Notes: a model not told the origin generated them from the sequence alone. DNA of 26,444 bases from Ichthyophonus hoferi (GCA_002751075.1 NAOQ01000333.1:2704-29147); one strand, 5' to 3'. Numbered from the stretch's first letter, positions 1 to 15,000 are shown. Translations and numbers: made by a program.

Positions 1-28
1 CTGTTAGTGTCTTGGCAGGTTCGCCAGC
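1..28 (-). CDS. INTS1: possible INTS1 exon 32 (cut by window edge)
   Basis: A TACAG acceptor at 29-33 is followed by an open phase-1 frame reading WRTCQDTN. It could correspond to human FDSVRSTT. Too short to be sure. Confidence 0.4.
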
Positions 29-3000
29 CTGTATACATCATACAACCACAACCATACTGCGCAATGTTTTACTATGTAGCACACGAGCATGGTATTAAAC
101 TAAGAATCAATCAAACCTAACAAATAAATGTCATCGACAAATAAACATATTGTATACATTATCCACGTATAGGCGTGAACAGCATATCCGAGGGAGCAAT
201 AATACTATATGTATTTATATGGCTCAACCAACACTAGCATAGTAATATAATAGTATATCGGTATAGTAGTATAATAGTATAGTAGTATAATAATATAATA
301 GCATAGTAATATAATTATATAATCATGATTGGTATAATAATAAAATTGTGCAATCGCATAGTTTAACAATAAAATAATACAAAAGGTATATATAATAGAT
401 ATACTACGGTATGATTATATTATTTACTATCGTAACAAAAAACCCACCCGCAGCAGGTTGCGACAGCCAGGCATAGTTAGAGAGAGACCTGGAAGGGAGA
501 GGTCCGCCCATATGGTTGGGAGCTAAGGGGAGAGAGGGGTGGAGGAAGGATATACACACCGTAAGCCTATTGGTCTGTGAATGAACACGTGCATTGCATA
601 CGGACAGAATTCCATGCTCGTGATGTCAGGGAATATTGAGAGAGACCAATCAATAAAGTTGGTTGTCATGGTAATGTACCGGCTTGCCAGTTAATAGATA
701 ACACTAAATAATAATATCAACCTGACTTTGTCGCACCCCATTACAGGAACCAACCACATAACAACGATAGACCCAGTAAAGCAACACATAGTAACAAGCA
801 GGCTATATATAGATTATAGGGGATAGGAGAGGGAGGCAAGAGGACAAACGGTTCACATACCCGAAGGATATAGCAAAGTGTTCAAGGCACGACCGGCGAT
901 AGTACGATACTTTGACTGCTTATTGGCCAGCTTGGCCATGAAGTACCCCATAACCTCCTTCACACACCCCCCCCCACAGGCTCCTTGCAGTCTCGCCACC
1001 ACCTGTGACACTATGTCAAGCCCCTCTCCCTGATCAGGTACAGGCGGTTAGATATATGTATGTATGTATGTATGTATGTATTATTTACAGGTATTTCTAA
1101 ATTTATATACCTGTCAGATAAGTGAAAAAAAGATCATATCAATATCAGTATGCATGTATGCATCTATCAATAATAATAAAAAAACTGTGAAATAAATTGT
1201 GCTAAAACAGGAATGGCTAATTAATTTGGATATTTTTTTATTTTTATTTTTAACCGTAATCATTTAGTATTATTCAAAATTACGATGACATATGTAGTCT
1301 ACAAAAATAGTTGGTGCAACGCATTTACATGTATTTGCATTTGTATTTGTACATGTTTATATGTTTACTTAAGATAGTAACAGATGATTAGTAGAGATAG
1401 AAAGTAAAAGCTGGCGGTTAGACTATCAATAAGTTCATCAATTTCAACCAAATGACCACAATTGATTAAAAAAAATAAAAATAATGAATTATAATTAAAA
1501 TACAAATAAAATATAAGTAAACATAATTAACGCATAATTAAAATGAACACAGTACACCAAGCCTCTGTGAATTGATGGTTAAGACTAGTGTATTATTGCC
1601 AGTGATTCCCTTACTGTCCCTGTCACAAAATACACTATATATTACAATGCATACTACACCTACACATGGATCAGATCAAACCACTTTCAACCACATTTAT
1701 TTCAACTACACATTAATCATATATACACACACGTACACACACATATATATAATGCTAACACAAACAGAACCCTTACCATAACCACAGTGTCTTTACTATC
1801 GTCAGTTCCCTCCATCTCCTTGCTCTGTCGGTCCTTTTCATTCAGTAGTTTAACAAAAAGATATTCACTAAGGACCTAAAGGTAGATAGAACAGTTAGTA
1901 ATCACATAGTACGTCCTGCAATACCCATTTTAGTATCACGTGTTAATTTTTAATTAATGCAATCATATTGGGATTTTTTATTATCATTTGTTTTTTTACA
2001 TGGTTCTATCAATAGATTATCTCTTATCACATCTTGTCCACCTATCATTCATCATTATATTATACCATCTATTGTTTTTCTCCTCCATCAGCCAATCGCA
2101 TTCATTGTCCCTTACATCTGGGAATGTAATGTTACCCAATAAAATTATGCCATAAACTATGATATAATGTGACTCTTAACCAATCCGTAAAGGATTCTAG
2201 TCTTAAACCTCAACCAATTTCAACGCGAAGTTGAAAGGTGTTAAAGGACCACACGCCACTACGGAAACATATTCAAATACACCAGCATTTAGGCATATAT
2301 CGATAGGAAGTGAAGAAAGGGGTGTTGTTAGACACATAAAAGGCATAAAGGTGGGGATATAAAACAGGAAAGTAACAAGTACATGCATACATATACATAT
2401 ACATATACACTACCCCTACCTTTATAGGCATTTGATCCACGCTTGTACCAGGTCCTTCTACAATCGGTACCAACCATTTGGCATTCATAGAGGCGCCAGT
2501 ACTGTATAACCCATCAGAATACAGCCAAGGTTACCAACATATATTTATATACACATATCTACAAACATATACCATAGCTTCCTACCATACACACACAAGA
2601 ACAACATGTTTAATCACCTCCTACCTTTAATATTGATGATTTCGTTAGAAACCTCTAAGCCACCAACTACACATTGGATCGTAGAGGAGTGAGAGCAATG
2701 GCAACACGAAAGAGAAAAATAGATGTTTCTATAGAAAAGAGTGTAGACTGATAGACCTATTCCCAGTAACTATAAACGAATAAAGAAATAAATGAATAAA
2801 CAGCAGGAAAGATAGAGTATGCCAGTACGTACTTTTGGGTTCGTTCCAGCACTTCCAGCAGGTAATCGGGAGATCTACAACAGCAGAGGTTGTCGCCTAA
2901 GTGCAGGGTGTCATTGAGCCGGGCCACCTCCACCAAGGTCTCGCGGGGCGGTTTACGGGCCGGAGCACCATCTAGTTTAAGGTACATCACGTGACCTACC

Positions 3001-6000
3001 CATGCACTATTGGTCTCGGTCACTACTTTAGGCATCACGTTGGGCTCTGTTGGGGTCACTAGGCTCTGTAAATCATTATGGTTTAATTGGTTAACATAAA
3101 TAGATTAGTGTGATTAATGCAATTAGACTAATATAATATATAGACTATCTGTATATATGGTATGAATGAGTCTATAATCAAAGCAACTGTGTGATCACGT
3201 GTATTTAAAACACGTACGGCAATGAGGCAGTGTTTGAGTGACTACCATATGTATATAGTTAGGTAGATAAGTAGGTAGATAGGTAGGTTTTTTTTTACGT
3301 ATGCTTGTAAGTATGCCTTATTTACGCTTTAATGTGAGCCTATATATATTGAAAAATAAGCATAGAATCTTGAGCCAATGTAGCTACAAACACACTATGA
3401 TTTCTGTGTAGATGTTTGGGAAGTAGTGATTAAAATAAAATAAAAAAATAGTAAGGAGAGTATGGAACAAGGGGAGATATACAGATGTATGTAATTATTC
3501 ATTACCATATACATGTATAATAAATAGTCATGTATTGATCTATCATTTATATGAACATAAGCGGTTACTACCAACATGTAATACTTGGCACAGTTATACA
3601 ACCAGATGGGTCAGTGTAAGTGTACTGCACATTTCTCTTTCTTTCTTCTCTCTTATTAGATACTAATGACATAGGTTTTTCTTAGTCAAATATTATTGCG
3701 CAACATTCAAGAGCCATAATAATAATAATTTTTTTTTAAAAAAAGGACACCCAATCACCTCCAACAACATGACGTCATCCTTCTCTTTACGCATCTCCAT
3801 CAACTCAGCCTTGAGAATACTCTGTAAAAAAGAATAACACGCTGTTGGTTGCTAGGAATATTATGTATATACCCTATAGGTAAAGCTAGCACCTTCCTAT
3901 GTAGCAAGACCAAATAAGGAGATATTATTAACCATATATAAAACATAACGATGATGAGAATAGACTGGGGTAGAGTAGGAGTAGGATTACATTGGAAAGA
4001 GGTATTGCAACTATCCATGCATCTATGTATATCTATATATGGTTATTTTTCAACCTATCTTAACCCACATACGTCTAGACATAGCAACGTGTCCCACATG
4101 CTTATCTACAAGCCAATCCAATCTATTCGTTTCAAAATGACCATCAACAACTTCGCCTATCATAATGGTGCATATTGGTTGGCAGCTAATATATCACAGA
4201 AAGAGGAAAGGGGCAGACGAGAGAGTTGGGATGGGATTGGTAGATCGTAGATCGTCCGGTTACCTCAGTGCGATCGCTGCCATCGTCAAAGGGTGGGAAG
4301 TTATACATGCGGATAATAGACATCTCTATCAGTAGCTTCATGGTAGGATTCTCTTGCCACAGGAAAGCTCCTACTGTACTTGGGTTACGTGCTCCAATGA
4401 CCAGCAGGATATGACAGGCCTGCATATACCCATATATCAATCATCTAGGTGTTATATTAGCTATCACAGTGATTTAGCACTTGTTTTTATAGAGTAATTC
4501 GGTCATTAACGGGTGCAATATGAATATTTTGTTTATTATTCTTTTTTATTTACTTGTTATTTTACTAGTTAGATCCTCAATTTAATTCACTATTAATCAC
4601 AATATGAACCCGATTGATAAAATAAATCGGCGCCAGTTATATTACAATACTAATAATTAAATATCACAGGCACAACCAAATAATACAGTGGTATTTTGTA
4701 ATGAGAAAATGAGATAAACTGAGAGGGAAAAAGAAAGGAAAGGCGGAGATACATAGGTAGGTGGGTGGGAGGTTTAAACAGCTAAACAGTGTTATCCTGA
4801 TTGGAGAGGAATCACATACCTTCCAAAATAAGGGTGTTAAGGCCACAGGGGGAGGCTGGTAACCAATAGGATATGGTTGTCCAGGACGTACATAGAACTC
4901 CGCTGTTGATTGGGAGAAATGTTATATACAATTAGATTTAAAATTAATACTGATGATAGTAGCAAAGGTATGGCTGGTAATGAGCTTGATTGGACTACGT
5001 AAAGAAATGCTGTTAGTATTATCATTAGTAATAATGAAATAATCTAATACACACTTGCAGACTCTCACCAGAAAGATAATATCAATATTGCCTTTCATAC
5101 ATCTTAGAAATTCAAATTATAAGTAGGTTACAGCCATATAGAATAAAAGTAGCCAGCCAATGAACTCATAACATGCATTCCAACCAAACCCCTTATTAGT
5201 GCACCCGGTACATAGCCTACCTATACGAAGGACGGATTCCACAATATCTTTAGGAGAAGCATTGATAGACAGAGCATTGCCACCTAACAGTCCAGGAATA
5301 TACTGGTGTAAGAGAGGCTTATAATGTAATAGGACGCTTTTACTTAGCTTATGTTTTACCAATCCGAATATATATACTGGTTCATTATAGTTTAGGTAAA
5401 TAGGATATGTATAATAGAGTAAAATAATTTAAAACCATATAAAATAAAATAACATGTGTTGATGGTATAATAAATTATATTATATTATACTATATTTTAT
5501 TACATTATACTATATTATATTATATCATATACATATATGCACATATACCAATGTAAATGTATTATATCATAATTATAAGTGCTTATATGCCTATACGTAT
5601 AATCAATTCTTTGTATATTCTAATATATATGTTATCTGTCTTTATGTGATGATGTATCCCGAACCTGCATTTAATAATAGTTAACTTAATAGTATATATT
5701 GAACACGATGGATCATAGGATTTAAGGCCTTATAGTCACACGACAGCACATCATATCATCGATTGGTGGTGTGAATTTATAATTTAATAAAGTTTACATG
5801 CTGATACATAGCCAATAGTAACCTTACTCCTGAAAGGAATACAATTAAAGATTCAATATGCTAGCCCTGCGCTCACATAGTAGATCATAGGTACAGATAC
5901 TTAAAGTGTGCCATGCCCACATACATAGAGTAAGGTAGTGTGTAAACATGAAAACAACCATATATGTGTGTATGGATGTATGGACGCATGGAGGATAATA

Positions 6001-9000
6001 TATATTAATAAATAAATGCATATATATGCGTATAAAAACACATAAGCATACCTAGATTGTCGAGGTTTGCAGCTCTAATGACAGCAATTTGCAGCATAGC
6101 CAAGCCATGGTCTGAGGTCAGAGGGGAAAGACCGTTGTTGTTTTCCTGTACAAATGCATGACATATATCCAGTTATCATACAGTGGAATATCGTCCTCTA
6201 TATGCCTATCCTAAACCTAATTTGATTTAGTGCTCCGTTGATTGCTAACAGATCACCCTATAGATATAAAAAAGAAATACGGAAACATTTTTATCGTTGT
6301 AGCTCCACCTCAACACAATTCGGGTCGGGCCGGGTTAGGATGTGGCTATTATATTAGTTAGGAATATGAAATTTAGTGTGATATTCTAGAGCCTGGATAT
6401 AGGCACAGTATGATAAGTATCCAGATAAATCATACATAGATCCTGCATGCTGTATGCTATAACCCAAAGCAGACTGTCGATGTATTCATCATTATAGTTG
6501 TATACGTATGTAATGGCGGAGGAGGGATGGTAACAATCATGTAATCCTATATGTAGATGAGTATATAGGCATATGTATATGTAGGTGTATACATAACAAC
6601 ACAAAATTTATAACTGAGCACATGCCATTTGAATCTTGCGCCCGTATATATATTAAATACAATGCCTTCACAGGCATGTACGGCCATTCTACTATGTTTT
6701 ATAGATAGTTAAGTATACATCCTTCCACACCCTACTATACGATATATGATATATGTATGTACGTGGGTAGGGGTGAGGACAAGTACCAGGTTGGCCATAT
6801 ATGTCAGGTTAAGGATGGTAGTGTCGCGCACAGGGATACAATTCTGGACGACATCCAATCCGGTCTTCTGATCCATTTTAACATCCTGTACATTTACCAT
6901 ATATGGTAGTCAATCAACCATTCGTATATAAGCGCAATCATTGCCTAAGCCACTTTAAAGTAAATATTATTATTCATTGACTCCAAATTTTTTAAAATAC
7001 TTACACGTGGAGATTTGTAAATAAATATGATGAGATGATTGGCGCAATAGTATAATCCAATAGCCCAGGCTCAGATAGATCAATAAATGTTTGATTTTAA
7101 TTAGTGTGCTAACAAACACAAATTGCAGATCCCAACATTTCTATATCTAACAATGACGTCATGATTCAACACATTCCTTGATAATAACTGGCTGCCGCCC
7201 GTCTAGCTTTTAATCTCTACCCCAATTGGCTTGCTCATAAAACATACCCTTATATAAACAAAAAGTCACTTACACAATGTTTACAAATGGCAGGAGATAA
7301 AAATAAAAGTAAAATAACTAAACACTCACCTTATCCAGACATTCACTTGGTCGAGCATAATCATCAAACTGATACAGATAAAGAAGTTTTGAAACAATGA
7401 CTGTGTATTTCATGTGTGTACGTATTAATACAGAGAAAGGCTATGTTACCGTGTATGATAGTATAATAGTATGATAGTATGTATGATAGTGTGTCTGTAT
7501 GTATGTATGAATGTATTATGATAGTATGATAGTATGATAATATGATAATATGTATGTACATCAGGGTAACCATAACAACACATGCCTTAAATACGGAACA
7601 AGCTATCGGCAGACTACAATGATAGAAAAGCAATGATGTTATATAGGATATCTTTAACCCAATCATGTAATACCTTTCATTACAGAAGTAAAACAAACAT
7701 CAGAACTTATTAGCATATAGACTAGAAAAGCACTAATAGGAGGGGAGACGGCAGAAGCGATAAGTAATTTTTTTGATACAGTTTGAGAGTTACATATATT
7801 AAGAGACAATAAACAAACAAAGAAAAAGAAGAACGTGTTAATACTTTACGCGAATGTATAGAGATACAGATACAACATGACGATAAAACAGGAACAAAAA
7901 GAATCTATGTATGATATAGAATAGAGGGGAGACCAATGAGCTTACAGTTATGAGTGCCCTGGCTAATCACAGGCCAGAATTGGTGAGACTCAAATCTTAA
8001 CCATCGAATACTGGCATCCTATTGGGCATCGTCCAGTTAGTGGCGCTCAATGATAATGCGGAGTATGACCAAAAAAAGAATAACATGATGATCATCCTAT
8101 ATAGACCAATTACTGCGATCGCGTATTAATCTCATCACAATTCTTCTACATATGTGATTCCTTGGCTCATTGATTGGTGGATTAGACAATATGGCTGGAA
8201 AAATGCTGATGTGTTAAATAAGGATCCTATGTAAAGAGTATGAATACAAACTAAGGACGTAGAAGAATATATGCACACATACTTAAATATATACATACAT
8301 GCATACATAGATACATACATAGATACATACATATATACATACATATATACATACATACATACATACATGCATACATATATGCACTTAAACATACACATAC
8401 CTGCATGTCTGCCACCCCTTCCTGGAACGCTCTCAATGCCTTATGGCTGTCAAACATACTCCGACCACCTAGGAAGAAGCACACATTAGACCATCTAGTA
8501 TTGTGTCCGTATTACCTACAACTAGATGATAATGCTAGTACATGACTGCAAGCCAATGAAGAACACAGTGATAACTCTTATGTAGGGGAAGGAGAGGACA
8601 GGTCACAAATCGTAAGAGGGAAAGAGCACAAACGGGTCGGATAATAGTAATAAAGAAAAGAGAAATAAAGAAAAAGTTGCATGTGGGATGGTGTAACTGA
8701 TTGGACTCATGACTGAAAGAACCAATGACTGAATGAGCCAATGATTGATTGAACCAATTACTGAATGAACCAATGACCTAATAGATGAGTACGTAGAAGA
8801 ATAAGTGAAAAGGTAGTTAGTGTGACGTACCTGGGGTCATCTCCTTGTTGAACTCGTCCATAATTTGAGGGGAAATACACAGCAGACAGGTATAGCACAC
8901 GATATCAATAATGGCATAGGCAAAGTGGTTCTGCCAATAAATTAAAATATTACTTAATCACCCACTCCTTTAACATCGTATATGACACCAGATCACCCAA

Positions 9001-12000
9001 TGGACCTATCTAGATCAACCTGTTAAACCTGTTAAACCATACGTGAATCAATGGGGAAGGAACGGCAGGCTAAGGCCACTTGTCTCTGTCTCCATTGTAA
9101 ATAGAATAGAAAGATTGTTTTATACGTATAGATCAGAGAAGAACTAATAACTATAACAACAATGTGTATAATATAAATTGTATGTATAGTATAGTGTCTA
9201 GTATAGAATGCATAGCATACAATGTATCATATAGTGTATTGTACAGGGTGTATAGTATAGTGTATAGTATATATAACTACAACGGCGATATAAACAGCAG
9301 AGAAAAAGAGAGAGTAGAATTAATAAGTAGTCTATATTAAAGTGTCTAGACGAGGGAGTATTACCTTTTTATCGGCGGATAAAAGAAGAGCCTCAGGGGG
9401 TGGCTGCCATGTAAACCCACATACAAAGTTCTTAAAGTTGAAGTTGTGGTTGAGATTCTTAACTATGACTCGCCTTAATACTCTGCAATCAATCACCATT
9501 AATCTTTAGTCTCTTTACAAAGTCTTATGTTACAGTATATATGGGTACTGCTCACATATTTGTCGTGATGGCAATCAATTTAATGAAGTTGTAGAAAATG
9601 AAGTGATAAAATGTAATTTATATGGACTGCGATAAGTCTATAGTTAAATTTTTTTTTTTAAAAAAAAAAACAGAGAGAGAAAACCTATCTTGGTAAAATA
9701 ATATCCTTGGTTAGTATCACATATAAATATATACATGTATACATATATGGGCACAAATGTTGGTAAAAATGTACAACTGTTGCTCATCCGGGTTGGTGGC
9801 AAACAGGAATGAGATATATGTATGTATGAAGTATGAGTGCGTATGGTTAAATGCATTTATTTCAAGATGCGTGTGTACTTAGCATGTGTGTATATGTGGT
9901 ATGTATTTAATGTATGCGTGTATATGTGGTATGCATGTAATGTATGTGATGGCATGGTATATGCATAAACAAAATACTAACCTTCGTATAATGGAACAGT
10001 TGGTTTGAGGGTCCTTTACCAATAGATCTAGACAAACAGCTGCAAAACTGGCATAAGCGTCCTACAGGTAGTAGAGATATTAATAAAACATAAGGCCCAG
10101 CCCGCCAGTAGTGTCTTTGGGAATCATAGCATATAGCATACATAGTCCAAAGAAATGGTAGAGTAAAATAGGAACGTGCGACAAGGAAAAGACAGGCAGG
10201 AGAGAAAGGGTTAGGGAGAAGAAAAGAGAAAGATGGAATGGAAGACAACCAAAGAAAAAGAAAAAGAAAGAAAAGAAAGAAAAAAGAAAGAAAAAAGAAA
10301 GAAAAAGAAAGTGAAATAATTCATAAAGAAACGTAACCCATACTCACTGCTTATAATAGAACCCTACCTTTAAATGGGAAGAAGAATTAAGAATCAGAGA
10401 TAGTAACTGCATGTCAAATGTCTTGGCAGGGTTGGGGTTCTGGGGCACCTGTGAGCTAGCAGCTACCTCGCAGGACATGAGATGTTGCAGTACTATTCTT
10501 ACGTAATGTGGATTATTCCCTAGCAACCGCTCCAACTGTTCCAGGTACTGTGACAGAAAGGGATAGGAGAGGAGGAATATCAGGTGAATACTATCTTAAC
10601 CTGTGCTATATAGTATACTATATGTTGTATATATAGGTATGTGTATATATGCCTGTGAGGGCTAGTCCTATGGGGGAAGGTGTGGGTAAACACTCCAATC
10701 ATATCCCTCATTAAATTGCATGCCTTCGCACAAGGTTGAGATCCATTATAAGGTAAAGATCCTACTCCAATAAACTTGCATGTAAACATGATTACCACGT
10801 GGTGCCCAACCCATAAGATAACATAAAAGATAGGGTTATTATCAGGATTGGGCATGATATGAGAGTATATTGATAGGCGGAAATGCGGAATGTTTCATCA
10901 TCTGACCAATCCATACCAATCATACGGTATAAGGTCCACCATGTATTGCAGGCTGCATATACAACCTTATGTGATTCTAAGCCAATCGAAGATATGATTC
11001 TCCATCATAGTAGTGTAAGGTATAAAGATTGTGGAGGATAGTAAACAAGAAAAATAACAAAGGTTAAGAAAGGCATATAGTGTGANNNNNNNNNNNNNNN
11101 NNNNNNNNNNNNNNNNNNNNNNNNNNNNNNNNNNNNNNNNNNNNNNNNNNNNNNNNNNNNNNNNNNNNNNNNNNNNNNNNNNNNNNNNNNNNNNNNNNNN
11201 NNNNNNNNNNNNNNNNNNNNNNNNNNNNNNNNNNNNNNNNNNNNNNNNNNNNNNNNNNNNNNNNNNNNNNNNNNNNNNNNNNNNNNNNNNNNNNNNNNNN
11301 NNNNNNNNNNNNNNNNNNNNNNNNNNNNNNNNNNNNNNNNNNNNNNNNNNNNNNNNNNNNNNNNNNNNNNNNNNNNNNNNNNNNNNNNNNNNNNNNNNNN
11401 NNNNNNNNNNNNNNNNNNNNNNNNNNNNNNNNNNNNNNNNNNNNNNNNNNNNNNNNNNNNNNNNNNNNNNNNNNNNNNNNNNNNNNNNNNNNNNNNNNNN
11501 NNNNNNNNNNNNNNNNNNNNNNNNNNNNNNNNNNNNNNNNNNNNNNNNNNNNNNNNNNNNNNNNNNNNNNNNNNNNNNNNNNNNNNNNNNNNNNNNNNNN
11601 NNNNNNNNNNNNNNNNNNNNNNNNNNNNNNNNNNNNNNNNNNNNNNNNNNNNNNNNNNNNNNNNNNNNNNNNNNNNNNNNNNNNNNNNNNNNNNNNNNNN
11701 NNNNNNNNNNNNNNNNNTCAGTGTATTGCAGGCTGCATATACAACCTTATGTGATTCTAAGCCAATCGAAGATATGATTCTCCATCATAGTAGTGTAAGG
11801 TATAAAGATTGTGGAGGATAGTAAACAAGAAAAATAACAAAGGTTAAGAAAGGCATATAGTGTGAGTGGCTATGGAGGGAATAAGCTTACGTTCTTCTGA
11901 TATATACTGTGTTTAAACTTGACCTTGACCATATTAAGGACCGTCTCTATATCTTCGTTATCCAGTCGGGTAGTATTAGTTACTAAAGCTGGTACCAGCT

Positions 12001-15000
12001 CTAATACGGTCATTCGGGCCTGTGTTGCCTATGGAAGGATTACACATGCAGTAAGCAATGAGGGTATTAAAGTAAGGTAGAAAGAAGAGAGTGGAAAGAG
12101 AAAAGAAACCCTGAAAAAAGGCCAAGAAAAACAAAGAACATCATAATATAAAGATAAAGAGAGATAATCAAGGAAAATCACGCAAATAGGAAGACAGGTA
12201 CCGAAGGATTGTTCAGCCATTGATCAAGGTGCGATGACGCCCACAGTCTAATCTCCTTGAAGCAGCAAGTAATCATCAGAGCCTTCATTCCTCCCTTAAA
12301 TAGCTCTGTTGTCACTGCACCTTTAAGCTGGCCATTCACTGTCCCCTCCCGGCGTTAATGCATTATAAAAAATTATTGATTTATTGCTATTGGTTGATAG
12401 TATGGTTAGGGGATAGGGAAGTAACCAATAATATCATAACCACAGATCATAACACCACGGACCACCCTCCCTTTCATTATACATCACTAATGTACCCCAA
12501 GCCTACACCCTGTTACTACTTTCTATCGAATATATATATATATTATAGTACAGTAAGTATAGTATGTTAAAATGTATATATAACTATGCATTTCAGTTAT
12601 TACGAGGTCATGCCTACCCTTTTCCATTACATAATCCTTGATACATTTCTGCAGTTCCTCGTTGTTAAAACGATGAACTGAGAGCTTAGTCGCAGGTGAA
12701 GGCCGCCTGAGGCCGGAAGGAAAGGGGGCAGGAGATGAGGCGCCAGGTATGGGGGTGCCGGAACTACTCGGACCTGAATCGTACTGTGTATGGCTATGGG
12801 TCACCAGCCCACTCTCATCCATCACCTCTTCTACCCAATCGTCATTGGCTGAACGCTCTGTACGGGGAGACGGGCTGGAAGGCATCCTGAGGAAAGGAAC
12901 ATTGTTTTGCAGAAGGTGAAGTCAATATATAATTCGTGCAGAGTAGTGGGTGTGATAAGGGTATGATATGAAGGTATTGTGCGGGTTCATTGATCATATT
13001 ATCGTAAACAGGAAAATAGCTGCATGTATTCATTTATACTTGTGTGTGTATACACACTGATAAATGGGAATAGCGTTAGTGCGTATGAGAGTGCATGATA
13101 AAGGACATATATAATACCAACGGAAAAGGGTGCAACATTGGCCGAATCATTATGTTTCTAACCACTGGAAAGCCTATCATGTTAGTTATGCCATACACCT
13201 CCCAATTTAAAGACTATACAACTACCTAGCAACAGCCAAAATACACATCTCAGTTCTATACACATTTTCCCATTAAGTCATCCTATGTAAGCTCTATCTC
13301 CTAAAGGTATCCTATACATACCAGCCAGCATTAAATACTTAACATATTATGATTCATTCACGCCATATCAATCATAAACAACAACGTATTTAAACACATG
13401 AGCATTAATCACATGCCATTATAATAGAATAGAGATAGACCTACAGGGTGAGAGGGGGGGCAGGTAGTTTGCAGGCGAATGCAGTCATAATATTCTCCAC
13501 AAACCCACGGCTAGCTTCTAGGTCTACCCATTGGCGGTCCATCATTGTGTCTTCCAGGAACACCTATAGGTATTGGTCAGAAATCAGTCCATCCACTTCA
13601 GCGTATATAATAGTATAATAGAATTATGAATAGACCCTTTTACATGTGCATAGTTTCCCTCTCCTATCATTCCCTTAGTATATCCTTGACAAATAAAACC
13701 ATAACTACATATATTTCTTTCTAACTCTGTTTTCATAGGCTTCCCTGCGACCATTTCCTTCCAATTATATACTAGTTTGAAATTTTATAAAATATCTCAT
13801 ACTTTATTATTTTATTATGCTATTTTTATTGGCTTATGTCCCTTTTAGCACTTTCTCATTGGACAAGCAATTTCAATTTCGTTATACACCCCTCCACTAC
13901 TCACACTTATCTATGTCTTACCTCTGATTAGTTAGACAATCGTCTAATAAAACACAATAAGGAGTAAGAAAAAAAGAACATACTAAGACGTTTATTGACA
14001 GGAATATATAATAAAAAAAGAAAAGACATACTAGTATGCCACTACATGTGTATTTTTCAGATGAATCTAGAAAAAAGAGTAACCATATAAGAGAAGCTAG
14101 GATATTTTTTAGTCCATGAAGTGGGATAGCAATTAGGTAGGGCTTACGCAGGCAGAAGGAGATAATAAAAAGAAAGAAAGAAAGCGAGCCCCAACCTGTA
14201 CAAAGGCCTCAGGCCAAGTGGTGATGTTACGATGGGAGTAGTGGAGGATATTGCAGGCTAGATTATACACCATGTGGTGTAATGACTTGGCTCGGCCCGT
14301 TGGCTTCAGAATAGAAAGCAGTTCCTGATTGATTGTATGTAAGTTTATCGAATCATCTTCCCTCATCATGTTCATTGCCTCTCTTATCACCAGTATTATT
14401 ATGCCAATATTATTACTATTGGTATTATATTAATATCATTAATATTATTGTTATATTATTATTATTATTATTATTGTTATTATTATTATTATATTAATAT
14501 TATTACTACTATTATTATACCATTATACCAATCTTACTACCATTATTATCATTCCTATTCAAATTACCAATAGCAGTTTCCTGTACCAATATTGAAACAT
14601 TAGGTGTATATTTCAACTCAATATGAAAGACATAATAAGAGCAACAAGATAAAAGATAAAACGTGACCTACCCTGACTATGGCCGGGACTATAAACAGAC
14701 CGGGTTTCTTGCGACATAGGAGAAGCTGAGTGAGAAGGGAAATGAGATAACGTACACACATAATGCTCCCTCTCTCTAGGATAGTTTCCACAAATCGCAC
14801 GCTCATGTTAAGCTACCTTATGAATTAAATTGAGAATTTTTCTTTACGATTAGAAAAATCAATATACTACCCATACCATATAATTTCTACGCATTTTTTT
14901 TATTTTTTTATTTTTTATTTTTTTATTTTAAACCCGGTAGTTTCTTTTTGAACGAGTCAGAATGTGATTGAAAACCGTTGCATAATATTTTTAGCTTAAA

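Larger units (their letters stand above)
10548..11890 (-). other. INTS1 intron 12, containing the assembly gap
   Basis: The intron spans the N run and both copies of the 144-base duplication. Its true length is unknown. No exon is missing here, because exons 12 and 13 join in phase and are contiguous in the human alignment. Confidence 0.8.

Noticed and set aside
2619-2690. Possible extra INTS1 exon reading VSNEIINIK
   Set aside because: Its phases fit neither neighbouring exon, and exons 27 and 28 join directly in the human alignment.
5117-5362. 81-codon minus-strand ORF as a stand-alone gene
   Set aside because: Its middle is INTS1 exon 23; the rest is intron sequence read through in frame.
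11082-11777. Long ORF across the gap
   Set aside because: Made almost entirely of N; no evidence of coding.
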